A stretch of 64,000 bases of DNA, taken from Microbacterium dextranolyticum (lineage in GTDB: Bacteria; Actinomycetota; Actinomycetes; Actinomycetales; Microbacteriaceae). The stretch covers positions 2,480,001-2,544,000 of the forward strand of contig NZ_JAFBBR010000001.1 in NCBI RefSeq assembly GCF_016907295.1, read 5' to 3'. This document shows, in pieces, positions 18,229 through 27,770 of the stretch; the stretch's first letter is position 1; the number at the start of each line of letters is the position of its first letter. The notes under the pieces are model-generated. The model had not been told where the DNA came from. It searched no databases and was given only the letters and a program-made list of their open reading frames with translations. The translations under genes were made by a program, and so were the position numbers.

Positions 18229-20172
18229 ATGTCCTCTGCTCGCGCCACCTCGTCCTCCGGCCGCTCTCCTCGCTCGCGGAAGGACGACGGCCCACGCGCG
18301 AGCCTGCGCCAGCTTCTGCCGTTCGTGTTCGAACAGCGCGGCATCCTCGTCGTCGTCGCGGTCCTCAGCGTGCTCGCCGCCGCCGCGACCCTCGCGCAGC
18401 CGGTCGTCGTCGGACAGGTCATCGAACGCGTGCAGGCCGGCGACACGCTGGGGCTGCTGGTGTGGCTGCTCGTCGCTCTCGTCGTGGTGGGGTCGGTGAT
18501 CAGCGGCATCCAGCACTTCCTGCTGCAGCGCACCGGCACCGCCGTGGTCTACTCGAGCCGCCGCCGACTCGTCGCGCAACTGCTGCACCTGCCCGTGCAG
18601 GAGTACGACGCCCGGCGCACGGGCGACCTCGTCTCGCGGGTCGGCACCGACACGACCCTGCTCTACGCCGTGCTCACACAGGGACTCGCCGACTCGGTCG
18701 GCAACGCGCTGATCTTCGTCGGCGCCGGGATCGCGATGCTCCTGATCGACCCGATCCTGCTCCTGCTGATCCTCGTCGTGATCGGCGGGTCCATCGCCGT
18801 CGTCGGAGCGCTCAGCAGCCGCATCCGTCGCGCGACGGCCGCGCAGCAGGAGAAGGTCGGCGACCTGGCATCCGGCGTCGAACGCGCCGTCTCGTCGATC
18901 CGCACCATCCGTGCCGCCGGTGCCGCGACGCGCGAACAGGACGCCATCGACACGACGGCGCGGGATGCCTACGACGCGGGCGTCCGGGTGGCGAAGGCCT
19001 CGGCGTTCATCGTGCCCATCGCCGGGATCGCGCTGCAGCTGTCGCTGCTGGTCGTGCTCGGCGTCGGCGGATTCCGCGTGGCATCCGGAGCGATCACGAT
19101 CGCGCAGCTCATCACGTTCGTGATCTTCCTCTTCTTCCTCGTGCAGCCGCTCGCGTCGTTCTTCGGCGCGTTCACCTCGGTGAGCCAGGCACTCGGCGCA
19201 CTCGGACGCATTCAGGAGATCCTCGACCTGCCCACCGAGACCGACCGCGACGCCGAGATCGCCGCCTCGGTCGACGCGGCCCGCCGCATCGCGCACGACC
19301 CCGACCTGACCGGCCCGATCCAGACGGTCGACGACCTGCTCGTCACGCGCGACGCACCCGCGATCGAGTTCCGCTCGGTGCGGTTCGCCTACCCGGGCGC
19401 CGTCGTCGACGCGCGCCGTCGCGCCGAGCAGGAAGCCCAGCGCACGCTCGCCGACGCACACGCCGACACCGTGGACGTCCGAGAGAGCGACGGCGATGTG
19501 CTGCGCGACGTGTCGTTCGCCGTGCCGCGCGGCGCGCGGGTCGCGCTCGTCGGACCGTCGGGGGCGGGAAAGTCCACGACCCTGGCGCTCATCGAGCGCT
19601 TCTACGACCCGTCGGACGGTGCGGTGCTCCTGGACGGCACCGACGTGCGCCGCATCGACCGCTCGCGCCTGCGCGCCCAGCTCGGATACGTCGAGCAGGA
19701 TGCCCCGACCCTGGCCGGCACGATCGGCGACAACCTGCGGCTGGCCTCCCCCGAGGCATCCGACGCGGCGTGCGAGCGCGTGCTGCGGGCAGTCAACCTC
19801 GGCGAGGTGCTCGAGCGCTCCCCGCTCGGGCTCGACGCCCCGGTCGGCGAGGCGGGCGTCATGCTCTCGGGCGGCGAGCGCCAGCGGCTGGCGATCGCGC
19901 GGGCCCTGCTGGCCGCTCCCCCGATCCTGCTGCTCGACGAGTCGACGTCGTCGCTCGACGGCCTGAACGAGCAGCGCATGCGCGAGGCGATCGATGCGGT
20001 CGCCGCCGGGCGCACCCTCGTCGTGATCGCCCACCGCCTGTCGACCGTCGTCGACAGCGACGTCATCATCGTGCTCGACCGCGGCCGGGTGGTCGGCCAG
20101 GGAACGCATGCCGAGCTCGTGGCATCCGTTCCCCTCTACCGCGACCTGGCCCGGCACCAGCTGCTCGTCTGA
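18229..20172 (+). CDS. ABC exporter, fused permease and ATPase (homodimer type)
   Basis: A 647-residue half-transporter. Six membrane helices span about residues 40-330; the ATPase follows with Walker A GPSGAGKST (about 442-450), ABC signature LSGGERQRLA (about 546-555), Walker B ILLLDES (about 565) and the H-loop IAHRLST. All catalytic residues are present, so it can act as a homodimer. A stretch of about 60 residues before Walker A (TDNVA-type acidic and Arg-rich loop around 395-425) is longer than usual. It lies alone after the fructan locus; the cargo (lipid, peptide or drug) is unknown. It converges on pckG across two 61-nt palindromes. Confidence 0.9.
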   Translation: MSSARATSSSGRSPRSRKDDGPRASLRQLLPFVFEQRGILVVVAVLSVLAAAATLAQPVVVGQVIERVQAGDTLGLLVWLLVALVVVGSVISGIQHFLLQRTGTAVVYSSRRRLVAQLLHLPVQEYDARRTGDLVSRVGTDTTLLYAVLTQGLADSVGNALIFVGAGIAMLLIDPILLLLILVVIGGSIAVVGALSSRIRRATAAQQEKVGDLASGVERAVSSIRTIRAAGAATREQDAIDTTARDAYDAGVRVAKASAFIVPIAGIALQLSLLVVLGVGGFRVASGAITIAQLITFVIFLFFLVQPLASFFGAFTSVSQALGALGRIQEILDLPTETDRDAEIAASVDAARRIAHDPDLTGPIQTVDDLLVTRDAPAIEFRSVRFAYPGAVVDARRRAEQEAQRTLADAHADTVDVRESDGDVLRDVSFAVPRGARVALVGPSGAGKSTTLALIERFYDPSDGAVLLDGTDVRRIDRSRLRAQLGYVEQDAPTLAGTIGDNLRLASPEASDAACERVLRAVNLGEVLERSPLGLDAPVGEAGVMLSGGERQRLAIARALLAAPPILLLDESTSSLDGLNEQRMREAIDAVAAGRTLVVIAHRLSTVVDSDVIIVLDRGRVVGQGTHAELVASVPLYRDLARHQLLV

Positions 20173-20196
20173 CCGGGGGCCCGCGCTCCGTCCCGG

Positions 20197-20257
20197 GTTC
20201 GGAGGCGCCATCTCGCGGGTCGGGTGCGCGACCACCCGCACAACGGCGCCTCTGAAC
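20197..20257. repeat. 61-nt palindromic repeat element, copy 1
   Basis: GTTCGGAGGCGCC pairs with GGCGCCTCTGAAC (one G-T wobble); an inner stem pairs GCGGGT with ACCCGC. Copies 2 (20302-20362) and 3 (29673-29733) are also exactly 61 nt. Confidence 0.85.
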
Positions 20258-20301
20258 ACCGCTCTGGCCCGGGGGCATGACATCCCTGCCCCTCGCGGAT
20301 G

Positions 20302-20362
20302 CCTCGGAGGCGCCATCTGGCGGGTCTGGCACGCAGACACCCGCACGATGACGCCTCCGAAC
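20302..20362. repeat. 61-nt palindromic repeat element, copy 2
   Basis: Same orientation as copy 1 and 105 bp further on. TCGGAGGCG pairs with CGCCTCCGA, CATC with GATG, and GGGTCTG with CAGACACCC. The inner stem differs from copy 1, but remains paired. The two copies fill the gap between the convergent stops of the ABC exporter and pckG. Confidence 0.85.
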
Positions 20363-20389
20363 GCGTGGCAGAGGTCGCGCCCGGCCGAG

Positions 20390-22288
20390 TCAGGACTGCG
20401 CGAGCTTCAGGCGGTAGCGCAGCGCAGCCAGCTCGGTGTACAGCGGCGCGGGCACCTTGCCCTCGAAGGTGTCGTAGAACTCCTCGGTGAGGTCGGCCTC
20501 CTGCAGCCACAGGGCGGGGTCGATCTCGAAGAGGGCGTCGAGATCCTGCGTCGGCACATCGATGCCCTCGAGGTTCAGGTCTTCGGCGCGGGGCAGTCGG
20601 CCGATCGGGCTCTCGATGGCGGGAACGCGATTCTCGACGCGACGGATGATCCAGTCGATGACGCGCGAGTTGTCGCCGAACCCGGGCCACAGGAAGCGGC
20701 CGCCCTCGCCCTTGCGGAACCAGTTCACCTGGAAGATGCGCGGCGCCCGGTCGAAGCGCAGCTTCTGCCCGACCTTCAGCCAGTGACCGAAGTAGTCGGC
20801 CATGTTGTAGCCGCAGAACGGCAGCATCGCGAACGGGTCGCGACGCAGCTCGCCCACGGTGCCCTCGGCGGCGGCGGTGCGCTCGGACGAGATGTTCGAG
20901 CCCATGAACACGCCGTGCGTCCAGTCGGTCGCCTCGACGACGAGCGGCACGTTGGTCGCGCGACGTCCGCCGAAGAGGATGCCATCCAGCGGCACGCCCT
21001 CGGGGGTCTCCCAGTCGGGGGCGATCTGCGGGCACTGCCCGGCGCTCACGGTGAAACGCGAGTTCGGGTGCGCGGCGGGGCGTCCGGACGCCGGCGTCCA
21101 GGGATTTCCCTCCCAGTCGGTGAGCTCCGCGGGCACCTCGTCGGTGAGCCCCTCCCACCAGACGTCGCCGTCGGGGCGGAGCGCGACGTTCGTGAAGATC
21201 GTGTTGCCCCAGAGAGTCTCGACGGCGGTGACGTTCGTCGACTCGCCCGTGCCCGGAGCGACGCCGAAGAAGCCCGCTTCGGGATTGATCGCCCACAGGC
21301 GCCCGTCCTCGCCCGGCCGCAGCCACGCGATGTCGTCGCCGAGGGTCTCGACCCGCCAGCCCGGGATCGTCGGGCGGAGCATGGCGAGGTTCGTCTTGCC
21401 GCACGCCGAGGGGAACGCCGCCGCGAGATGGTACTTCTTGCCCTCCGGGCTGATGACCCGGATGAGCAGCATGTGCTCGGCCAGCCACCCCTCGTCGCGT
21501 CCGATCACCGAGGCGATGCGCAGGGCGAAGCACTTCTTGGCGAGGATCGCGTTGCCGCCGTATCCCGAGCCGAACGACCACACTTCGAGCGTCTCGGGGA
21601 AGTGCACGATGTACTTCTCGTCGTTGCAGGGCCACGCGGCATCCTTCTCGCCGGTCGCGAGCGGCGCACCCACCGAGTGCACGGTCTTCACCCACGGCTT
21701 GCCCGCGGCGATCTGATCGAGCACCTCGGTGCCCACGCGCGTCATGATCCCGATCGAGGTGACGGCGTAGGCGCTGTCGGTGAGCTGCACGCCGATGTGC
21801 GAGAGCGGGCCACCGACGGCCCCCATCGAGAACGGGACGACGTACATCGTGCGCCCGCGCATCGATCCGGCGAACAGCGGGGTGATGGTGGCGCGGATCT
21901 CGTCGGGAGCGACCCAGTTGTTGGTGGGACCGGCATCCTCTGCGCGTGCGGAGGCGATGAAGGTGCGTGCCTCGGTGCGGGCGACGTCGCTCGCGTGGGA
22001 GCGGGCGAGGTACGAGCCGGGTCGCCACTCGGGATTCAGCTTGATGAGCGTGCCCTCGTCGACCTGCGCGCGCAGCAGTTCGTCGTTCTCGGCGCGCGAG
22101 CCGTCGAGCCAATGGATGCGGTCGGGACGGGTGAGGGCGGCGACCTCGTCGACCCACGCGTACAGCGCCTTCATGCCCGCACCGGAGATGACGGGGCGGG
22201 CGCCGAACGTGCGGCGAGCCGTCGCGTCGGTACCACCGACGACGGAGGTGCCAGCGGCGGGACGGGTGATCAGGTCGGCGATGGCCAT
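20390..22288 (-). CDS. pckG: Phosphoenolpyruvate carboxykinase (GTP)
   Basis: A 632-residue GTP-type PEPCK, which converts oxaloacetate and GTP to phosphoenolpyruvate at the entry to gluconeogenesis. Visible signatures are the P-loop [33 protein letters not shown] substrate loop residues, and [12 protein letters not shown], all specific for the GTP class. I chose the ATG at 22288 because GAAGGAG lies 7 nt before it and the protein then starts [10 protein letters not shown]; the open frame continues 20 codons upstream without a ribosome binding site. It is divergent from a RamB-like regulator, a pairing that fits control of acetate and gluconeogenic metabolism. Confidence 0.97.
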   Translation of the reverse strand: MAIADLITRPAAGTSVVGGTDATARRTFGARPVISGAGMKALYAWVDEVAALTRPDRIHWLDGSRAENDELLRAQVDEGTLIKLNPEWRPGSYLARSHASDVARTEARTFIASARAEDAGPTNNWVAPDEIRATITPLFAGSMRGRTMYVVPFSMGAVGGPLSHIGVQLTDSAYAVTSIGIMTRVGTEVLDQIAAGKPWVKTVHSVGAPLATGEKDAAWPCNDEKYIVHFPETLEVWSFGSGYGGNAILAKKCFALRIASVIGRDEGWLAEHMLLIRVISPEGKKYHLAAAFPSACGKTNLAMLRPTIPGWRVETLGDDIAWLRPGEDGRLWAINPEAGFFGVAPGTGESTNVTAVETLWGNTIFTNVALRPDGDVWWEGLTDEVPAELTDWEGNPWTPASGRPAAHPNSRFTVSAGQCPQIAPDWETPEGVPLDGILFGGRRATNVPLVVEATDWTHGVFMGSNISSERTAAAEGTVGELRRDPFAMLPFCGYNMADYFGHWLKVGQKLRFDRAPRIFQVNWFRKGEGGRFLWPGFGDNSRVIDWIIRRVENRVPAIESPIGRLPRAEDLNLEGIDVPTQDLDALFEIDPALWLQEADLTEEFYDTFEGKVPAPLYTELAALRYRLKLAQS

Positions 22289-22380
22289 GTCAGCTCCTTC
22301 AGTGGGGTGTGTTTCCACAATGCGACCCTCGACGGCATACTTTCGCACCTAAACGCCATCAAGAATCTCGATTCTTTCGC
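22289..22380. promoter_or_regulatory. Divergent control region between pckG and the RamB-like gene
   Basis: About 100 bp of unusually AT-rich sequence for this window. It contains ATACTTTCGCACC (22339-22351), which loosely resembles the RamB site of Corynebacterium (AACTTTGCAAA type), and an inverted repeat AAGAATC/GATTCTT around 22363-22378. Both are candidate operators only. Confidence 0.4.
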
Positions 22381-22386
22381 TATGCT
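22381..22386 (+). promoter_or_regulatory. -10 box TATGCT of the RamB-like gene
   Basis: TATGCT ends 6 nt before ATG 22393. It decides the start against an open frame that extends 28 codons upstream across the AT-rich control region. Confidence 0.65.
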
Positions 22387-22392
22387 CAAGGA

Positions 22393-23835
22393 ATGCCGAC
22401 CTCCGCACTCGAGCTCTCCACTCTCGGTCACCGCATCCGCCACCACCGGGTCGCCCGGGGGTACACCCTCGACGAGCTCGGCGCCCTCGTCGGCGTCGCG
22501 GGCAGCCAGCTCAGCCTCATCGAGAACGGCAAACGCGAGCCGAAGCTGTCGCTCCTGCAGGCGATCGCGCACGCGACCGGGACCGACGTCACCGATCTCC
22601 TCTCCCCCGAGCCGCCCAATCGGCGTGCCGCCCTCGAACTCGAGCTCGAACGCGCCCAGACCTCGCCCGTGTTCCGACGCCTGGGCATCGAGCCCGTGCG
22701 CGTCACCAAGACCATGCCGGACGAGACGATCGACGCGGTCCTCGGCCTGCACCGTGAGCTGCAGCGTCGCGAGCGCGAGGCGATCGCCACCCCCGAAGAG
22801 GCCCGACGCGCGAACACCGAGCTGCGGCTGCGCATGCGCGAGAAGAACAACTACCTCCCCGAGATCGAACAACTCGCCGAGAAGCAGCTGCGCGCTGCCG
22901 GGCACACCGGGGGCGCACTCACGCACCGCTCGGTGAGCGTGATGGCCGAACAGCTCGGGTTCGAGCTGCTCTACGTCGACGACCTGCCGCACTCCGCCCG
23001 TTCGGTGACCGACCTCGAGAACGGCCGCATCTACCTGCCGCCGGCCTCGATCCCCGGCGGGCACGGGTTGCGCTCGATGGCGCTGCAGGCCATGGCGCAC
23101 CGCCTGCTCGGGCACACGCCGCCCACCGACTATGCGGACTTCCTGCAACAGCGGCTCGAGATCAACTACTACGCCGCGTGCTGCCTCATGCCCGAGACGG
23201 CATCGGTCGCCTTCCTGACTCAGGCGAAGAAGGACCGGAACCTCGCCGTCGAGGACTTCCGCGACGCCTTCGGCGTGACGCATGAGGCGGCGGGGATGCG
23301 GCTGACGAACCTGTTGACGCAGCACATCGGCATCCCGCTGCACTTCCTGCGCGTTGACGGGGCCGGAGCGATCACCCGCGTCTTCGAGAACGACGACCTG
23401 CCGGTACCGATGGATGTCACCGGTTCGGTCGAGGGTCAGATCGTCTGCCGCGAGTTCGCGGCCCGCTCCGCCTTCGCCGAGCGCAACCGCACGACGGAGC
23501 ACTACCAGTACACCGATACCCCGGCCGGGACGTTCTGGTGCTCGAGCCAGACCGGCAAGACCCGCGAGGGCGACTTCTCCATCACGGTGGGGGTGCCATT
23601 CGACGATGCCCGCTGGTTCCGCGGGCGCGAGACGCAGAAGCGCGCCGTGTCGACGTGCCCCGACGAGGCGTGCTGCCGACGGCCCGACGCCGAGCTGACG
23701 CGGCGCTGGGACGGCAAGGCGTGGCCGAGCGCCCGCGTGCACATGCAGATGTTCTCGCCGCTGCCGCGTGGGGAGTTCCCCGGGGTCGACGACGGCGAGG
23801 TCTACGCCTTCCTCGACCGGCACGCGCAGGAGTGA
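22393..23835 (+). CDS. RamB-like XRE/ImmA-IrrE family transcriptional regulator
   Basis: A 480-residue regulator. The N-terminal Xre-type helix-turn-helix (about residues 10-65) reads LGHRIRHHRVARGYTLDELG and then GSQLSLIENGKREP. The central domain is ImmA/IrrE-like (about 180-330), but the HExxH zinc motif is reduced to MAHRLLGH, so proteolytic activity is unlikely. The C-terminal domain has a cysteine cluster CPDEACC. This architecture is that of RamB and related short-chain acyl-CoA-responsive regulators, which control acetate, glyoxylate and propionate genes in Actinobacteria. It is divergent from pckG, a plausible target. The start is set by the leaderless TATGCT box. Confidence 0.88.
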   Translation: MPTSALELSTLGHRIRHHRVARGYTLDELGALVGVAGSQLSLIENGKREPKLSLLQAIAHATGTDVTDLLSPEPPNRRAALELELERAQTSPVFRRLGIEPVRVTKTMPDETIDAVLGLHRELQRREREAIATPEEARRANTELRLRMREKNNYLPEIEQLAEKQLRAAGHTGGALTHRSVSVMAEQLGFELLYVDDLPHSARSVTDLENGRIYLPPASIPGGHGLRSMALQAMAHRLLGHTPPTDYADFLQQRLEINYYAACCLMPETASVAFLTQAKKDRNLAVEDFRDAFGVTHEAAGMRLTNLLTQHIGIPLHFLRVDGAGAITRVFENDDLPVPMDVTGSVEGQIVCREFAARSAFAERNRTTEHYQYTDTPAGTFWCSSQTGKTREGDFSITVGVPFDDARWFRGRETQKRAVSTCPDEACCRRPDAELTRRWDGKAWPSARVHMQMFSPLPRGEFPGVDDGEVYAFLDRHAQE

Positions 23836-23871
23836 TCTGCACGGAGTTCCCGCCGCGCGGAGGGATGCCAT

Positions 23872-23901
23872 TTGAGCGGAGGGTCCGTAGAGGTGTACTC
23901 T
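23872..23901 (+). promoter_or_regulatory. Promoter of the efeUOB operon
   Basis: TTGAGC (23872-23877), an 18-bp spacer and TACTCT (23896-23901). Transcription would begin near 23908, right before the iron box. Confidence 0.55.
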
Positions 23902-23910
23902 CGCCGCTAG

Positions 23911-23929
23911 TGAGGTTCACCTAACCTAC
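23911..23929. promoter_or_regulatory. DtxR/IdeR-type iron box
   Basis: TGAGGTTCACCTAACCTAC matches 15 of 19 positions of the known consensus TWAGGTTAGSCTWACCTWA. It begins about 3 bp after the predicted start site of efeUOB, so iron-loaded repressor would block transcription. Confidence 0.85.
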
Positions 23930-24015
23930 ATTCGTCCGCACTTCTCCGCGGTGGATGACGGCACTGCGACGAGGCAGCGGGTACCGGCCTCCGTCACTCC
24001 ATCCGAAGAATCACC

Positions 24016-25023
24016 GTGCTCGCCACTTTCCTCATCGGCCTCCGCGAAGGCCTCGAAGCCGCCCTCGTCGTCGGCATCCTCGTCGCCTACCTCTCCCGCA
24101 TCGGCCGACGCGACGTCCTGCCGCGCCTCTGGGCCGGGGTCGGGCTGGCGATCGCCCTCGCCGTCGGCATCGGCGCGGTGCTCACCTTCGGCGCCTACGC
24201 CCTGACGACGCAGGCGCAGGAGCTCATCGGCGGCCTGATGTCGCTGCTGACCGTCGCCATGGTCACCTGGATGATCTTCTGGATGCAGAAGACGGCGCGC
24301 ACGCTCAAGCGCAGCCTCGAAGGCGGCATCGACCGCGCTCTGTCCACGGGCGGCGCGTGGGCGATCGTCGCGATCGGATTCGTCTCGGTCGCCCGTGAAG
24401 GCATCGAGACGACCCTGCTGCTGTGGTCGATGGTCCAGTCGTTCGACGACACCCCGGCGGCGCTCCTCGGAGCGCTCCTCGGGCTCGTGGCCTCGGTCGT
24501 CCTCGGCTGGCTGCTCGCCCGCGGGATGGTGCGGATCGACCTGCGCATCTTCTTCGCCTGGACGGGTGCCTTCCTCGTCGTCGTGGCCGCCGGTGTGCTC
24601 GCGTATGCGATCCACGACCTGCAGGAGGCGGGTGTCGTCCCCGGGCCGTTCTCGTCGCTCGCACCCGTCGACGCGTCGGGCGCCGTCACCACCGGCTGGG
24701 CCGCGTTCCCGTTCGGCTGGGCCTTCGACGTCAGCGGCGCGATCCCGCCCGGCTCGCCCGCCGCGGCACTCCTGCAGGCAACCGTCGGGTTCATGCCGCA
24801 GATGTCCTGGCTGCAGGTCGTCGCCTGGACGCTCTACCTCGCGATCGTCGGGACGATCTTCGTGCGAGGGCTGCGCCGCCGCCCGACCCGCCCGGTCACC
24901 CCTTCGACCACCGACTCGACCATCGATTCGACGGATGCCCCCGCCCCCGCCGGCACGGATGCCCCGGCATCCGCACCCCACCCCTCACCGTCCCCTGCAC
25001 CGAAACCGCAAGGAGCCCGATGA
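24016..25023 (+). CDS. efeU: FTR1-family iron permease
   Basis: A 335-residue membrane protein with seven predicted helices. It carries ferric iron across the membrane in the EfeUOB system. The two REGLE-type motifs of the family are present: REGLEA at residues 9-14 and AREGIETT in helix 4 (about 125-132). The C-terminus ends in a long Pro/Ala/Thr-rich tail of about 60 residues, likely cytoplasmic and longer than usual. The start is a GTG, with GAAGAA upstream. The stop overlaps the ATG of efeO. A DtxR-type iron box lies about 90 bp before the start. Confidence 0.94.
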   Translation: MLATFLIGLREGLEAALVVGILVAYLSRIGRRDVLPRLWAGVGLAIALAVGIGAVLTFGAYALTTQAQELIGGLMSLLTVAMVTWMIFWMQKTARTLKRSLEGGIDRALSTGGAWAIVAIGFVSVAREGIETTLLLWSMVQSFDDTPAALLGALLGLVASVVLGWLLARGMVRIDLRIFFAWTGAFLVVVAAGVLAYAIHDLQEAGVVPGPFSSLAPVDASGAVTTGWAAFPFGWAFDVSGAIPPGSPAAALLQATVGFMPQMSWLQVVAWTLYLAIVGTIFVRGLRRRPTRPVTPSTTDSTIDSTDAPAPAGTDAPASAPHPSPSPAPKPQGAR

Positions 25024-26249
25024 CCCCGTCCCGCCTGCTCGCCGTCACCACGACCGTGGGCCTCGCCGCACTCGCCCTCACCGGCTGCGTCGCCAAATCC
25101 GACGTCGCCGCCTCCGGCGCCCTGAAGGTGACCTCCACCGACACCGCGTGCGATGTGTCGACCGCGACCGCCTCGAGCGGAACCCTCACCTTCGACGTCA
25201 CCAACGCCAGCTCGGACGTCAGCGAGTTCTACCTGCTCGCGAACGACGGACTGCGCATCGTCGGCGAGGTCGAGAACATCGCTCCCGGCGCCTCGCGGAG
25301 CCTCACCGTGCTCGCGCAGCCCGGCGACTACTACACGCTCTGCAAGCCCGGCATGGTGGGCGAAGGCGTCGGACGCACCGGGTTCTCGGTCACCGGCGAC
25401 AAGATCGCCGCGACCGGTGACGACGCCGAGCAGAAGCAGCAGGCAGTGACCCTCTACGCCTCGTTCGTCAAAGACCAGGTCGAGCAGCTGGTGCCCGCGG
25501 TGGCGACGTTCGTCGCCGCCTACAAGGCCGGCGACGACGACAAGGCCCGCACGCTCTTCCCGACGACCCGCGCGTACTACGAGCGCATCGAGCCCGTCGC
25601 CGAGTCGCTCGGCGACCTCGACCCGCGCATCGACTACCGCGAGGTCGACGCCGCCGCAGAAGGCCTCACCTGGACCGGCTTCCACCGCATCGAGAAGGAT
25701 CTGTGGGTGCCGGCACAGGACGCCGTGAACTCCGACGGCTCGACGCCGGCGTGGAAGGACTGGGCCCCCTCCACCCCGGCCGAGCGCGCCACGCACGGCG
25801 ACCAGTTGATCGCCGACGTCGGGCAGCTCAACGACTACGTGCACTCGGACGAGTTCACCCAGGCCCTCGATGCGCAGGGTGTCGCGGGCATCTCGAACGG
25901 CGCCATCGCGTTGCTCGACGAGGTCGCCACCGGCAAGATCTCGGGCGAGGAGGACTGGTGGTCGGGAACCGACCTGTGGGACTTCGCCGCCAACGTCGAG
26001 GGTTCGAAGATGGCCTTCTCGCTCGTCCAGGAGTTCGCGGCCTCGAGCGGCGACAAGGGCAAGAACCTCGTCTCGAAGATCCAGCGGGGCTATGACGACC
26101 TCGACGCCTCGCTGGCGCGCCACGGCTCGCTGGCTACGGGCTTCGTGACGTACAGCACCCTGACCGAGTCCGACAAGCGCGAGTTCACCGATCTCATCAA
26201 CGCGCTCGCCGAGCCCCTGTCGCAGCTCACCTCGACGATCCTCGAATGA
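25020..26249 (+). CDS. efeO: Iron uptake lipoprotein EfeO (cupredoxin plus M75 domain)
   Basis: A 409-residue lipoprotein on the outer side of the membrane that works with EfeU and EfeB. The lipobox LALTGC gives C23 as the lipidated residue. Residues about 35-130 form the EfeO cupredoxin-like domain, and the rest is the M75 (imelysin-like) domain with the HxxE-type motif in GFHRIEKDLW, which binds metal in this family. The ATG at 25020 overlaps the efeU stop (ATGA), and the stop overlaps efeB in the same way. Confidence 0.95.
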   Translation: MTPSRLLAVTTTVGLAALALTGCVAKSDVAASGALKVTSTDTACDVSTATASSGTLTFDVTNASSDVSEFYLLANDGLRIVGEVENIAPGASRSLTVLAQPGDYYTLCKPGMVGEGVGRTGFSVTGDKIAATGDDAEQKQQAVTLYASFVKDQVEQLVPAVATFVAAYKAGDDDKARTLFPTTRAYYERIEPVAESLGDLDPRIDYREVDAAAEGLTWTGFHRIEKDLWVPAQDAVNSDGSTPAWKDWAPSTPAERATHGDQLIADVGQLNDYVHSDEFTQALDAQGVAGISNGAIALLDEVATGKISGEEDWWSGTDLWDFAANVEGSKMAFSLVQEFAASSGDKGKNLVSKIQRGYDDLDASLARHGSLATGFVTYSTLTESDKREFTDLINALAEPLSQLTSTILE

Positions 26250-27586
26250 GCGCCCCCACCCCGCCCGAGGCTGCGCCGGAGGCGACAGACAGCCCCGACG
26301 CGACACCGCGCCGCGCCGATGTTCGCGGGCTGAGTCGGCGAGGGCTGCTCGGCCTCGCGGCGGGTGTCGGCGCCGCCGGGCTCGCGCTCGGCGCGGGCGC
26401 CGGCTCGGCGGCGGGCGTCGCGGTCGGGCGCGCCCGCGCGGCGGACGCCGGGGCATCCGTGCACCCGTTCTACGGCATGCATCAGTCGGGCATCACGACG
26501 CCCGTGCAGGACCACCTGCACTTCGCGTCGTTCGACATGATGCCCCGCACCACCCGCGAGGACCTCATCGAGTTGCTGCAGGACTGGTCCTATGCGGCGT
26601 CACGGATCTGCGAGGGACTCGACGTCAGCGCGACCGGTGCCACCGGCGGCTCGCCCGCCGCACCGCCGGACGACACCGGCGAGGCGGTCGGTCTTCCCGC
26701 CAACGGGCTCACCGTCACGTTCGGCTTCGGGCCGACCCTGTTCACCGCCGCCGACGGCACCGACCGGTACGGCATCGCCGCTCGCCGCCCCGCGGCGCTG
26801 CAGTCTCTGCCGAACTTCCTCGGCGACGACCTCGATGCCGAGCATTCGGGCGGCGACCTGTTCATCCAGGCCTGCGCCGACGACCCGCAGGTCGCCGTGC
26901 ACGCGATCCGCAACCTCAGCCGGATCGCGTTCGGCCGGGCGAAGCTGCGGTGGTCGCAGCTGGGCTTCGGCAAGACGTCCAAGACCACGGCCGCGCAGGC
27001 CACGCCGCGGAACCTGTTCGGGTTCAAGGACGGCACCGCCAACATCCTCGCCGATGACACGGCGGCCCTCGATCAGCACGTGTGGGTCGACGGCGCCGAC
27101 GACCAGGCGTGGATGGCGGGCGGCTCGTACCTCGTCGCACGCAAGATCGCGATGCTCATCGAGACGTGGGACCGTGTGCGCCTGAGCGAGCAGGAGCGCA
27201 TCACAGGGCGCGACAAGGCACAGGGCGCGCCGCTGTCGGGCGGATCCGAGCAGACCGCGCCCGATTTCGCCGCGGCCGGCCCCGGCGGGCATCCCGCGAT
27301 CGACACCCGCAGCCACGTGCACCTCGCCCACCCCGACGCCAACAGCGGCATCCGGATCCTCCGTCGCGGCTACAACTACGTCGACGGCAACACCGCGCTC
27401 GGTCGACTCGACGCGGGCCTGTTCTTCCTCGCGTATCAGCGCTCGCCCGAGCAGTTCGTGACGCTGCAGCGCTCGCTGTCGACCGACCTCATGGCGGAAT
27501 ACGTGCGCCACATCGGCTCGGGGATCTGGGCGGTTCCGCCGGGCGCCGAGCCCGGATCGTACGTGGGAGCGGGGCTGTTCGCCTGA
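26246..27586 (+). CDS. efeB: Tat-exported Dyp-type heme peroxidase / deferrochelatase
   Basis: A 446-residue enzyme, third in the efeUOB operon, exported folded by the Tat pathway: SRRGLLGLAAG near residues 30-40 is the twin-arginine signal with a long hydrophobic stretch. The Dyp-peroxidase motif GFKDGTAN is intact at about residue 258, and the proximal heme histidine is expected in the SHVHLAHPDA region (about 353). RRGYNYVDG and LFFLAYQRSP are typical of the C-terminal half. Family members oxidise substrates with peroxide and have been proposed to take iron from heme. It overlaps efeO by four bases. Confidence 0.95.
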   Translation: MSAPTPPEAAPEATDSPDATPRRADVRGLSRRGLLGLAAGVGAAGLALGAGAGSAAGVAVGRARAADAGASVHPFYGMHQSGITTPVQDHLHFASFDMMPRTTREDLIELLQDWSYAASRICEGLDVSATGATGGSPAAPPDDTGEAVGLPANGLTVTFGFGPTLFTAADGTDRYGIAARRPAALQSLPNFLGDDLDAEHSGGDLFIQACADDPQVAVHAIRNLSRIAFGRAKLRWSQLGFGKTSKTTAAQATPRNLFGFKDGTANILADDTAALDQHVWVDGADDQAWMAGGSYLVARKIAMLIETWDRVRLSEQERITGRDKAQGAPLSGGSEQTAPDFAAAGPGGHPAIDTRSHVHLAHPDANSGIRILRRGYNYVDGNTALGRLDAGLFFLAYQRSPEQFVTLQRSLSTDLMAEYVRHIGSGIWAVPPGAEPGSYVGAGLFA

Positions 27587-27600
27587 ACTCCTCCCGGTGA

Positions 27601-27677
27601 GGCCCCAACCGGCGCGGCCCCAAACCCGTAGGCCCCGAAGCGGCGAGGCCCCGAAGCGGCGAGGCCGGAACCGACAC
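27601..27677. repeat. Five tandem 15-16 nt units of GGCCCCAA/GAAGC type
   Basis: Units begin at 27601, 27616, 27631, 27647 and 27663. The third and fourth are identical (GGCCCCGAAGCGGCGA). They lie between efeB and the antiporter gene and code for nothing convincing. Confidence 0.7.
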
Positions 27678-27770
27678 GGCCCGACGCCTCGCGGATCGGG
27701 AATGCCTGCGGGTGGCGGAGCGCTGGACACTCAGCGCACACTGTCCGTGGACGCGTCGGAGGGGGATGCC

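Noticed and set aside
14716..20346. A very long minus-strand open frame (over 1800 codons) opposite the GH32 and ABC exporter genes
   Set aside because: It mirrors the high third-position GC of the plus-strand genes, has no family motif, and the plus strand has clear domain-bearing genes.
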